Positions 1-7,726 of a stretch of 7,726 bases of DNA are shown here, piece by piece. The notes below the pieces were generated by a model, which was not told the DNA's origin, did no database searches, and worked only from the letters and a program-made list of their open reading frames with translations. Within the stretch, counting starts at the first letter, position 1. Every line of letters starts with the position of its first letter. This DNA is from an uncultured Bacteroidales bacterium (lineage in GTDB: Bacteria > Bacteroidota > Bacteroidia > Bacteroidales > P3): contig CAMWSI010000034.1 of NCBI GenBank assembly GCA_947176875.1, positions 1 to 7,726 on the forward strand, in the 5' to 3' direction. A program made the position numbers and the translations under genes.

Positions 1-18
1 TCGGAGATGGGGATACGA

Positions 19-33
19 GACAGATTGTCTGTC
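19..33 (-). terminator. Small hairpin at the hydrolase stop codon, weak terminator candidate
   Basis: GACAGA (19-24) and TCTGTC (28-33) form a perfect 6-bp stem around a 3-nt loop, overlapping the TGA stop of the serine hydrolase (32-34). No T-run follows on the minus strand and the window ends 18 bp further on, so terminator function is doubtful. Confidence 0.2.
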
Positions 34-1363
34 ATATACGGGCGCCGTAATGCTCCTCCATATCCACCACCCCTTCGGTCTCTTCGTGCCGGATGCCGGT
101 GGCCAACGGTTGTACCGGCAAAGGTTGCGCCGGCAACGGCTGGATGAAGGAAGGCCCGGCCTGCTCTGGACGGATGGAGGCGAAGTCCATGATAAAGTCG
201 ATATAAGGCGCTATCGTTACATCGCTGCGGTTATTCAACCATATCAATGTCCGTTGATTGGCATAGTCGTGGATGAAATAAGTGCGGAAGCCTTTCCACC
301 AACCGTGATGATAGGCAATCTGCTGGCCGTTGCATTCCTGCTTGACGCGGAAGCCCAAACCGTAGTCCTGTTGGTGTTTCTCATCAAAAGGCTGGGCCGG
401 CGTAAAGGCCAGCGTCAGATTATCCCCGTTCAGGAATGCCTCGCAATACAGCGCACGATCGAACAGGAACAAATCCTCGGCCGTGGAAAATATCCCCTTG
501 TCTCCCACCACACCGTCCAGATAGTCGGGCTGCCGTTCGTAAAAACCCCGCCGGCGCGAATAGGAATACCCCTTGACCAAATTGGTCTGCTGACGGTTTC
601 TGTAATCGTAAACAAACGTATGCGTCATCCCCAGCGGTTCAAAAATATAACTATTGAGGACGGAAGCGAAAGACGTATCGGTCACGGCCTCGATAATCGA
701 AGCCAGATAAGCATAGTTCGTATTGCAATAACGGAAACGCGCACCGGGTTTGAATTCGAGCCGCGGACGGTAACGCTTCAAAAGCGGCGTGATATCTTTG
801 TTTGTCAAAGGCTTGCGGAAATCCCAATGTTCATCGGCCACATAGATATAGTTGGGCAGACCGCTGCGATGCTGCAAAAGATGCCGTACCGTCACACTGT
901 CGTGCGGGAAATCAGGCAGATAATGCTTGACCGGCAATTCGATGTCGATTTTGCCCTCCTGCCTCAACTTCAAAACGGCCACGGCCGCGAACGGCTTGGA
1001 CGTGGAAGCCAGTTGGAAGCGGTCTTCTCGGCTCAGGCTGTCTTTGGTACGGAAATTCTTGTATCCGAAGGAACGGTTGTAAATGATATGCCCTTCCTGC
1101 GCGTAAAGCACATGGCCGTTGAACCGGCCACGCGTAAAAGCCGCCGTCAGGACCGAATCGAGTTTATAATATTGCGCACTGTCCCGGCGGGACAACAAAA
1201 CAGGCTCAAAACTTTCCGGACGTTCGGGCAAAGTGACCGCCGTCTCCGCTTCCGGGGCGGCCATAGCATTCTCCTGCCATGGGATAGGCGTCATGAAGCC
1301 GATACCGACAATTGTCGGCAATAAGACCGAAGCCCACATTCCGCTTTTCTTCGCGTTTTCCAT
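32..1363 (-). CDS. Exported serine hydrolase, beta-lactamase/class C-like (PBP-fold) family
   Basis: The 443-residue protein has the three active-site motifs of the serine beta-lactamase/DD-peptidase fold: S120-T-S-K123 (SxxK), Y212-C-N214 (YxN) and H352-H-G354 (HxG, replacing KTG). The context after YxN, '[15 protein letters not shown]', is typical of the broad beta-lactamase-related family that includes esterases, D-aminopeptidases and carboxypeptidases. Residues 1-35 look like a signal peptide: a basic start, a hydrophobic stretch at about 9-28, and an AMA-A site near residue 35. There is no lipobox Cys, so a periplasmic location is inferred. The C-terminus (about 408-420) carries three QPLxx units and then an acidic tail. 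The ATG at 1363 is supported by a promoter 33-64 bp upstream. It stands alone and is divergent from metG. Motifs cannot separate antibiotic hydrolysis from peptide or ester hydrolysis, and family members of this kind are often not resistance enzymes. Confidence 0.9.
   Translation of the reverse strand: MENAKKSGMWASVLLPTIVGIGFMTPIPWQENAMAAPEAETAVTLPERPESFEPVLLSRRDSAQYYKLDSVLTAAFTRGRFNGHVLYAQEGHIIYNRSFGYKNFRTKDSLSREDRFQLASTSKPFAAVAVLKLRQEGKIDIELPVKHYLPDFPHDSVTVRHLLQHRSGLPNYIYVADEHWDFRKPLTNKDITPLLKRYRPRLEFKPGARFRYCNTNYAYLASIIEAVTDTSFASVLNSYIFEPLGMTHTFVYDYRNRQQTNLVKGYSYSRRRGFYERQPDYLDGVVGDKGIFSTAEDLFLFDRALYCEAFLNGDNLTLAFTPAQPFDEKHQQDYGLGFRVKQECNGQQIAYHHGWWKGFRTYFIHDYANQRTLIWLNNRSDVTIAPYIDFIMDFASIRPEQAGPSFIQPLPAQPLPVQPLATGIRHEETEGVVDMEEHYGARI
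98..142 (-). repeat. Three tandem 15-bp units coding [15 protein letters not shown]
   Basis: Read on the minus strand, units 142-128, 127-113 and 112-98 encode [10 protein letters not shown] and QPLAT. The units are imperfect, with synonymous changes, so this is an older duplication rather than a fresh one. It lies after the catalytic fold, in a proline-rich linker near the hydrolase C-terminus. Confidence 0.75.
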
Positions 1364-1395
1364 AATGCAATTTTATGTATTTTTGTGCATTCGCA

Positions 1396-1427
1396 CCAAG
1401 ATAGGATGCGGTTAATTTGCGGCCAAA
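1396..1427 (-). promoter_or_regulatory. Bacteroidota-type promoter of the serine hydrolase
   Basis: On the minus strand TTTG (1427-1424) is followed after exactly 20 nt by TATCTTGG (1403-1396). This matches the Bacteroides -33/-7 consensus TTTG-N19-21-TAnnTTTG with one mismatch. The transcript would start near 1389-1390, giving a leader of about 26 nt before the ATG at 1363. No Shine-Dalgarno sequence is seen; the leader is A-rich, as is usual in this phylum. Confidence 0.7.
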
Positions 1428-1434
1428 CCGCAAA
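1407..1434. promoter_or_regulatory. Overlapping inverted repeats over the hydrolase -33 box, candidate operator
   Basis: Two perfect 7-bp inverted repeats overlap. TTTGCGG (1416-1422) pairs with CCGCAAA (1428-1434) around CCAAA, and TGCGGTT (1407-1413) pairs with AACCGCA (1426-1432). The -33 TTTG of the minus-strand promoter lies in the centre of the first, where a bound regulator would block RNA polymerase. The regulator role is inference; no regulator gene is in the window. Confidence 0.4.
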
Positions 1435-1527
1435 CTATGTTAGAATAGCCCCAGCAAAATCAAGCAGGCCTGGTTTGCATTCGGCTTATACTAACATTTG
1501 GCAATCCATTCTCAAACCTTTGGTTTG
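1424..1527. repeat. Four copies of hexamer CAAACC/GGTTTG between the divergent promoters
   Basis: CAAACC occurs at 1424-1429 and 1513-1518, and its complement GGTTTG at 1472-1477 and 1522-1527. The last pair forms a 6-bp hairpin with loop TTT. An inverted pair ATGTTAG (1437-1443) / CTAACAT (1491-1497) also spans this stretch. Nothing coding is seen between 1364 and 1612. These may be sites for a regulator of one or both divergent genes, or chance. Confidence 0.35.
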
Positions 1528-1529
1528 GC

Positions 1530-1560
1530 TTTCCATTGCGCTCACCTTTCACTATCTTTG
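1530..1560 (+). promoter_or_regulatory. Promoter of metG (Bacteroidota type)
   Basis: TATCTTTG at 1553-1560 is an exact match to the -7 consensus TAnnTTTG. Nineteen bases upstream is TTTC (1530-1533), one mismatch from the -33 TTTG; the -33 side is therefore weak. Transcription would begin near 1566-1567, leaving a leader of about 46 nt before the metG ATG at 1613. No Shine-Dalgarno sequence precedes the start. Confidence 0.65.
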
Positions 1561-1612
1561 TAGCCAATTTGCAAAAATATTTGAAAAAAACACTATAAAA
1601 TCACAGTTTTTT

Positions 1613-3763
<2,151 letters not shown>

Positions 3764-3776
3764 ACGGCCGGCCATG

Positions 3777-3794
3777 TCGGCGCCGGGACGCCGA
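3777..3794 (+). terminator. GC-rich hairpin after metG, possible terminator without T-run
   Basis: TCGGCG (3777-3782) and CGCCGA (3789-3794) form a perfect 6-bp stem with a 6-nt loop, 13 bp after the metG stop. The following bases are ATGAAACC rather than a T-run, so intrinsic termination here is uncertain. It may act as an mRNA 3' end or need Rho. Confidence 0.3.
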
Positions 3795-3796
3795 AT

Positions 3797-3837
3797 GAAA
3801 CCAAAACCGTAACACTTGAATCCCGGTGGTTTTACGG
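3797..3837 (-). terminator. Likely intrinsic terminator of mltG
   Basis: On the minus strand, 5 bp after the mltG stop, CCGTAA (3837-3832) pairs with TTACGG (3812-3807). The stem extends through a CAC/GTG step (3828-3826 with 3815-3813) after a 3-nt bulge. TTTTGGTTT follows on the same strand. The T-run is interrupted, so the call is moderate. Read on the plus strand, the hairpin could also slow transcription from metG. Confidence 0.5.
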
Positions 3838-3842
3838 ATATT

Positions 3843-4997
3843 CTAACGGATTTTCCTTTCGTTCAATGCCCGATGGTAACGTCGGGCATTGCTGTTATGC
3901 TCGCTCAACGTGGCGGCAAACGCATGATAACCGGAAAAATCCTCCCGCGCGCAGAAATAGTAATACGATGTCTTTTTATTGGCCAGAACCGCATTGACGC
4001 TGGCCGCCGAAGGCGTGCAGATGGGTCCCGGCGGCAGACCACGGTACAGATAGGTATTGTAAGGAGAATCGGTCTTGAGGTGCGCTTTCAGGATACGCCG
4101 CAAAGTCGGGTCACCCATGGCGAACTTGACGGTCGGATCGGCCTGTAACGGGATGCCGCGCCGCAAACGGTTCAGATAAACGGAAGCGATGTCGGCCTTC
4201 TCGTCGTTTTTGTTCGTTTCCAATTCCACGATCGAAGCCAACGTGATGACTTCCATAGGCGTCAATTTCAAGGCGTCGGCCTGGGCGCGCCGCGTGTCGT
4301 TCCAAAAGTTCTCCTGCTCGTAAATCATACGGCTCAGGAACTTTTCGGGCGTTGTGTTCCAATGGATATAATACGTATTGGGCATAAAGCAACCTAAAGC
4401 CGTTTCGTACGTCAGCGGCGCACCGAACAGACTGAACGCCTCCAAACGCACGGGTTGCGTGAACAAGGCCATGAGCGCGGCGGAATCGGATTCTATCTGA
4501 CGGCCAATTTTAGCCGACAAATCCCGCAGGCTGCGCGCCCGCCCGAAATGCAGATGCACCTCGTCCTGTGCGCCTGAACGCAACTTATCGACCACTTTGG
4601 ACGTAGAGGCGCCTTTAATCAGGATATAACGACCCGGCTTGACATAATACGGGTATTTCCGGATTTTGGCCACCAAATCGAAACGATAGTCATGGACAAA
4701 ACCGGCCTTGCGCAAACTGTCGCAGACCTGCCGGTAAGAGGCCTTGCTCGGCACATAAAGCACCGTCTCCTCCGGTATGGCCGGCGCATAGGCGATATAA
4801 TACCAAATGCCGCCGCCTACCACAAACAACACGCAGGCCAGTATAGCCACGGTTTCCAATATACGGCGCAACACCGGCTTTTTACGCGTGCCACGCGACC
4901 GACGGGAGCCGCCTGAAGCGGCATAGGTGCCGGAACCATAAGCACCGCCGTACGCACGATGTCGCCGCGAGACATTGGGGGATTTTCTATTTGCCAT
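3843..4997 (-). CDS. mltG: Endolytic murein transglycosylase MltG (YceG-like)
   Basis: MltG cleaves nascent peptidoglycan glycan strands in the periplasm while anchored in the inner membrane, and is thought to set glycan chain length. The 384-residue product has an Arg/Gly/Ser-rich cytoplasmic tail (1-40) and one membrane segment (about 46-70). A LysM-like region follows (about 76-140), then the YceG catalytic domain. The catalytic Glu is E258 in 'TLASIVELET', equivalent to the E. coli MltG Glu in LASIVEKET. Other family signatures are 'YLNRLRRGIPLQADPTV' (275-290), 'SPYNTYLYRGLPPGPI' (311-326) and a terminal 'HAFAATLSEHN' (358-368). The start is placed at 4997 because further upstream the frame runs through the tRNA-Leu gene. 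No Shine-Dalgarno and no convincing promoter lie in the 50 bp between tRNA-Leu and the ATG, so co-transcription with the tRNAs is possible. Confidence 0.95.
   Translation of the reverse strand: MANRKSPNVSRRHRAYGGAYGSGTYAASGGSRRSRGTRKKPVLRRILETVAILACVLFVVGGGIWYYIAYAPAIPEETVLYVPSKASYRQVCDSLRKAGFVHDYRFDLVAKIRKYPYYVKPGRYILIKGASTSKVVDKLRSGAQDEVHLHFGRARSLRDLSAKIGRQIESDSAALMALFTQPVRLEAFSLFGAPLTYETALGCFMPNTYYIHWNTTPEKFLSRMIYEQENFWNDTRRAQADALKLTPMEVITLASIVELETNKNDEKADIASVYLNRLRRGIPLQADPTVKFAMGDPTLRRILKAHLKTDSPYNTYLYRGLPPGPICTPSAASVNAVLANKKTSYYYFCAREDFSGYHAFAATLSEHNSNARRYHRALNERKIR
3864..3891. repeat. Perfect 10-bp inverted repeat in the 3' end of mltG
   Basis: CAATGCCCGA (3864-3873) and TCGGGCATTG (3882-3891) are exact reverse complements around an 8-nt spacer. 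The repeat lies inside the coding sequence, about 20 bp before the mltG stop codon. No T-run follows on either strand, so it is not a classical terminator. It would form a strong mRNA hairpin. Confidence 0.7.
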
Positions 4998-5047
4998 AAG
5001 ACGAAACTTGAAAACAGAATACCGGACGGCATCCGCTTTGAAACATG

Positions 5048-5131
5048 TACCTTGGGCGGGAGTTGAACCCGCACGGCCTTTCGGCCACAGGATTTTAAGT
5101 CCGGCGTGTCTACCTATTCCACCACCAAGGC
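5048..5131 (-). tRNA. tRNA-Leu (anticodon UAA)
   Basis: This is an 84-nt type II tRNA. The acceptor stem is GCCTTGG (5131-5125) with CCAAGGT (5055-5049), including a G1-U72 pair that E. coli tRNA-Leu(UAA) also has. The D-arm begins TGGTGGAATAGGTAGACAC. The anticodon loop is CTTAAAA with anticodon TAA at 5097-5095. The long variable arm contains GGCC-GAAA-GGCC, and the T-arm is GCGGG-TTCAACT-CCCGC. The discriminator is A. Genomic bases after it read CAT, so CCA is not encoded and must be added. The anticodon stem has a C28-U42 mismatch (5103 against 5089). It reads UUA, and UUG by wobble. Confidence 0.95.
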
Positions 5132-5141
5132 GGGTACTTAC

Positions 5142-5170
5142 AAAAAATCCCGATGAGAGCACCGGGATTT
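5142..5170 (-). terminator. Strong intrinsic-terminator-like hairpin between the two tRNA genes
   Basis: On the minus strand, AAATCCCG (5170-5163) pairs perfectly with CGGGATTT (5152-5145) over a 10-nt loop, and the T-run is TTTTTT (5147-5142). The stem begins two bases after the encoded CCA of tRNA-Gly and ends 10 bp before tRNA-Leu. It has the form of a Rho-independent terminator, although its position between co-directional tRNAs is odd. A weaker T-run would also follow it on the plus strand. Confidence 0.75.
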
Positions 5171-5172
5171 CG

Positions 5173-5248
5173 TGGAGCGGAAAACGGGGCTCGAACCCGC
5201 GACCTCAACCTTGGCAAGGTTGCGCTCTACCAGCTGAGCTACTTCCGC
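5173..5248 (-). tRNA. tRNA-Gly (anticodon GCC)
   Basis: This is a complete 76-nt cloverleaf. The acceptor is GCGGAAG (5248-5242) with TTTCCGC (5183-5177), with one G-U pair. The D-arm is GCTC-AGCTGGTA-GAGC. The anticodon arm is CAACC-TTGCCAA-GGTTG with GCC at 5215-5213. The T-arm is GCGGG-TTCGAGC-CCCGT. The discriminator is T and CCA is encoded (5175-5173), unlike the neighbouring tRNA-Leu. It reads GGC and GGU codons. Confidence 0.97.
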
Positions 5249-5263
5249 GCTGTTAAGAGGCCG

Positions 5264-5295
5264 CAAAGTTACGCTTATTTTTTAACTTCGCCAAA
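5264..5295 (-). promoter_or_regulatory. Consensus promoter of the tRNA-Gly gene
   Basis: On the minus strand TTTG (5295-5292) is followed after exactly 20 nt by TAACTTTG (5271-5264), a full match to the Bacteroides -33/-7 consensus. The inferred transcription start is near 5257, about 9 nt before mature tRNA-Gly. The -33 box is 26 bp after the mutS stop, and no terminator hairpin is evident between mutS and this promoter. Confidence 0.85.
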
Positions 5296-5321
5296 TTTAA
5301 GCCTTCTTTTTTGCGATATTT

Positions 5322-7726
5322 TTATTCTATTGATAATAACCGCTTGATTTCATTTAATTTATTGAGAGCCTCTATCGGCGTTAAATTGTTGAGATCCGTG
5401 TTCAAGATGTCGTCTTTGATTTTTTCGATAAGCGGATCCTCCAATTGGATAAAGCTCAGTTGGTAACCCGATTTAACGGCCTTGGAAGTATCTGCAAGGC
5501 CGTTTTCCGTTGATATTCCGACCTCTTTCACGTCTGTTTTCGACCGAGGAGAATCGTTTTTACAAGCCGGCTCCGATGTATGGGACGCTACAATCGATTC
5601 TCGTGGCGTTGTTTTCTCCATCATATCCAACAGGGCTTCGGCCCGTTCCACGACCTTGGCCGGCATACCGGCCATACGCGCGACATGAATACCGAAACTA
5701 TGCTCCGAGCCACCCAGCACGAGTTTACGCAAAAACAACATTTCCTTACCCACCTCCTTGATGCTGATATGGAAATTATGGATGCGCGGGAACTGTTCGG
5801 CCATGCGGTTGAGTTCATGATAATGGGTCGCGAACAACACTTTGGGACGGGCGCGGCCGTCCTGATGCAGGAATTCGGCGATGGCCCAGGCAATTGAAAT
5901 GCCATCGTAAGTGCTGGTTCCGCGCCCTATCTCGTCGAGCAAAACGAGCGAACGCGACGTGATGTTGTTGAGGATATTGGCCGTCTCGTTCATTTCCACC
6001 ATGAACGTACTTTCACCCGAAGCGATGTTATCGCTCGCGCCCACACGCGTGAACACCTTATCCACCAACCCTATGCACGCCGATTCGGCCGGTACGAAAC
6101 ACCCCATCTGCGCCATGAGTACAATCAGGGCCGTCTGCCGCAAAACCGCCGACTTACCCGACATATTGGGACCCGTAATCATCATAATCTGCATCTTTTC
6201 CGTATCCAAATGCAGATCGTTCGGAACATAAGCCTCGCCCACAGGTAGAAAACGCTCAATGACGGGATGACGCCCCCCCTTGATATCCAAAGCCGTATCT
6301 TCCGCTATTTCGGGACGCACATATCCGTATAGTTTGGCCGCGTCGGCAAACGCATACATGACGTCAGCGAACGCCACAAGTTGCGCGTCATCCTGCAAGG
6401 CCTTGATATAGGGTTGAACCGACAGCAAAAGTTCTTCGTAAAGGGCGGCCTCCACTTTTCCTATCTGCTCTTCGGCCTGTAACACACGCTCCTCGTAAGT
6501 CTTGAGTTCGGCCGTAATATAGCGTTCGCCGCCTGTCAGCGTTTGTTTGCGCACCCAGTCTTCGGGCACACGGTCTTTATATGACTTGCTGACTTCCAAA
6601 TAATAACCGAATACGGACGTAAAACCGAGTTTGAGATTGGGAATCCCGCTGCGTTCGGCCTCTTTTTGCTGTATCTCGACCAAAAAGTCCTTTCCCGAAA
6701 AAACCAACTTCCGCAATTCGTCCAATTCGGCGTTGAAGCCCTCGGCAATGACCATGCCCTTGGCCACCGAAACAGGCGGTTCGGCGCACAAGCCCGCCTC
6801 CAAATGCGCGCGCAAGTCCTCGCAAACTACGATTTTCTCAGCCCATTCCCTAACGGGAAGCGGCGTTTCAGAATCCTCCAAAAGGCTGTCTTTCAGATCT
6901 TGCAAGTTATATAAACACGTTTTAAGCTGATACAGTTCGCGCGGATTGGCCCGCAAAGCCGCCACCTTGGAAATCAACCGCTCCAAATCGCCGACTCCCA
7001 AAAAAGTATCTCTCAGTTGCCGAGCCGTCTCGGGATTTTGCAACAATTCATCCACAAAACGCAAGCGCCGCTCTATCTCCGTTTTTTCCACAAGCGGCAT
7101 ACTGATATAACGTCGCATAAGCCTTGCGCCCATTGGGGTCACACTACGATTCAACACCCCGTATAAAGAATACTTTTCATCCGCCCCGAACTGGGTCGGA
7201 GACAACAATTCGAGATTACGGACCGTAGAAGCATCCAATGCCAAAAACGTAGTATCGGACAACTTGCGGATACGGCTGACATGGGCCGATTTTTCATGCT
7301 TGGTCGCAGCCAGATAATGCAGACAGGCTCCGGCCGAAATTTGTCCGAAGAGCAGTTTTTCTACACCGAATCCTTTGAGAGAACGCACATTAAAATGCTT
7401 CAGCAAAATATCCTCGGCAAACTGATTCGTAAAGACCCAATCTTCGATTTTTGTCGTAAAAAACGCATTGCCCATTCTGTCGAGCCACGTTTTGTATTGA
7501 AGGGATGAAACCAGAATTTCGGATGGCGAAAACGTATGGATAAGCTTTACAATCCGTTCCCAAGAGCCTTCGGTCAGATAAAATTCGCCGGTACTGATAT
7601 CCAAAAGCGACAATCCACAGGCCTGTTTATGCAAATAGACAGCGGCCAAATAATTGTTTTTGCCGGCTTCCAACATCTTGTCACTCAATGCTACACCTGG
7701 TGTAATCAATTCGGTGACACCACGTT
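5322..7726 (-). CDS. mutS: DNA mismatch repair protein MutS, N-terminus outside the window
   Basis: MutS binds mismatches and small loops in DNA and, with ATP, recruits MutL. The frame is open to the right edge: codons before the TTG at 7709 read R-G-V-T-E, continuing the MutS core 'RGVTELITPGVA', so the gene is partial and not started at that TTG. About 800 residues are visible, counted from the Arg at 7724. The mismatch-recognition domain with its Phe-x-Glu, roughly the first 110 residues, is missing. The connector, lever and clamp domains fill about 10-490. The ATPase has Walker A GPNMSGKS (518-525), signature SGESTF (569-574), Walker B with D597-E598 before IGRGTSTYDG, and the H634 loop in ATHYHEL. 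A hydrophilic linker (about 705-755) leads to a C-terminal helical segment with 'LTPIEALNKLNEIK'. The pattern is MutS1, active in post-replicative repair, rather than MutS2. Confidence 0.97.
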   Translation of the reverse strand, partial: RGVTELITPGVALSDKMLEAGKNNYLAAVYLHKQACGLSLLDISTGEFYLTEGSWERIVKLIHTFSPSEILVSSLQYKTWLDRMGNAFFTTKIEDWVFTNQFAEDILLKHFNVRSLKGFGVEKLLFGQISAGACLHYLAATKHEKSAHVSRIRKLSDTTFLALDASTVRNLELLSPTQFGADEKYSLYGVLNRSVTPMGARLMRRYISMPLVEKTEIERRLRFVDELLQNPETARQLRDTFLGVGDLERLISKVAALRANPRELYQLKTCLYNLQDLKDSLLEDSETPLPVREWAEKIVVCEDLRAHLEAGLCAEPPVSVAKGMVIAEGFNAELDELRKLVFSGKDFLVEIQQKEAERSGIPNLKLGFTSVFGYYLEVSKSYKDRVPEDWVRKQTLTGGERYITAELKTYEERVLQAEEQIGKVEAALYEELLLSVQPYIKALQDDAQLVAFADVMYAFADAAKLYGYVRPEIAEDTALDIKGGRHPVIERFLPVGEAYVPNDLHLDTEKMQIMMITGPNMSGKSAVLRQTALIVLMAQMGCFVPAESACIGLVDKVFTRVGASDNIASGESTFMVEMNETANILNNITSRSLVLLDEIGRGTSTYDGISIAWAIAEFLHQDGRARPKVLFATHYHELNRMAEQFPRIHNFHISIKEVGKEMLFLRKLVLGGSEHSFGIHVARMAGMPAKVVERAEALLDMMEKTTPRESIVASHTSEPACKNDSPRSKTDVKEVGISTENGLADTSKAVKSGYQLSFIQLEDPLIEKIKDDILNTDLNNLTPIEALNKLNEIKRLLSIE

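Noticed and set aside
50..1324. A 424-codon open frame on the plus strand opposite the serine hydrolase
   Set aside because: It is antisense to a gene with intact catalytic motifs, shows no recognisable domain, and is rich in Arg, Gln and Ile as expected of a shadow frame.
1385..1612. Extension of metG by 76 codons to an ATG at 1385
   Set aside because: The region includes the metG -7 box and the palindrome, has no synthetase similarity, and would overlap the divergent promoter.
4998..5047. A dedicated mltG promoter in the tRNA-Leu/mltG gap
   Set aside because: The best stretches (around TATTCTG and CAAGTTTC) differ from TAnnTTTG at two or more key bases and have no TTTG at the right distance.
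4998..5162. Extension of mltG by 55 codons to 5162
   Set aside because: That stretch is tRNA-Leu and part of the terminator hairpin; the ATG at 4997 gives a normal MltG with a single membrane helix.
7707..7709. TTG at 7709 as the mutS start
   Set aside because: Codons upstream to the window edge remain in frame and continue the conserved MutS sequence, so the true start is outside the window.

Overview
The window looks like ordinary chromosomal DNA from a member of the Bacteroidota, most likely a Bacteroidales species with about 50% GC. Four things point there. Two promoters match the TTTG-N20-TAnnTTTG type of that phylum (one exactly, one with a single mismatch), and a third has an exact TAnnTTTG box. 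No start codon has a clear Shine-Dalgarno sequence. The methionyl-tRNA synthetase is the long form with a C-terminal tRNA-binding domain. The MutS and MltG sequences read like Bacteroidales homologues. Genus cannot be settled by eye.

Layout, left to right. (1) 32-1363, minus strand: an exported serine hydrolase of the beta-lactamase/penicillin-binding-protein fold, substrate unknown. (2) 1364-1612: a 249-bp divergent intergenic region holding the hydrolase promoter, the metG promoter, inverted repeats and four copies of one hexamer. (3) 1613-3763, plus strand: metG. (4) 3764-3842: a convergent gap with two hairpins, one a plausible terminator for mltG. (5) 3843-4997, minus strand: mltG, the membrane-bound endolytic murein transglycosylase. 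(6) 5048-5248, minus strand: tRNA-Leu(UAA) and tRNA-Gly(GCC), with a strong intrinsic-terminator-like hairpin between them and a clear promoter upstream of tRNA-Gly. (7) 5322 to the right edge, minus strand: mutS, whose N-terminus lies outside the window.

The right half (mutS, tRNA-Gly, tRNA-Leu, mltG) is co-directional. The tRNA promoter starts about 30 bp after the mutS stop. No convincing promoter was found for tRNA-Leu or mltG, so both may depend on read-through past the hairpin. The genes are housekeeping functions (translation, mismatch repair, cell-wall glycan processing) plus one uncharacterised hydrolase. I found no mobile element, CRISPR array, defence system or other evidently new multi-gene system. 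The points worth a second look are small-scale: the tRNA/terminator/mltG arrangement, a C-U mismatch in the tRNA-Leu anticodon stem, a palindrome over the hydrolase -33 box, an unusual metG N-terminal extension, and a perfect 10-bp inverted repeat at the end of mltG.
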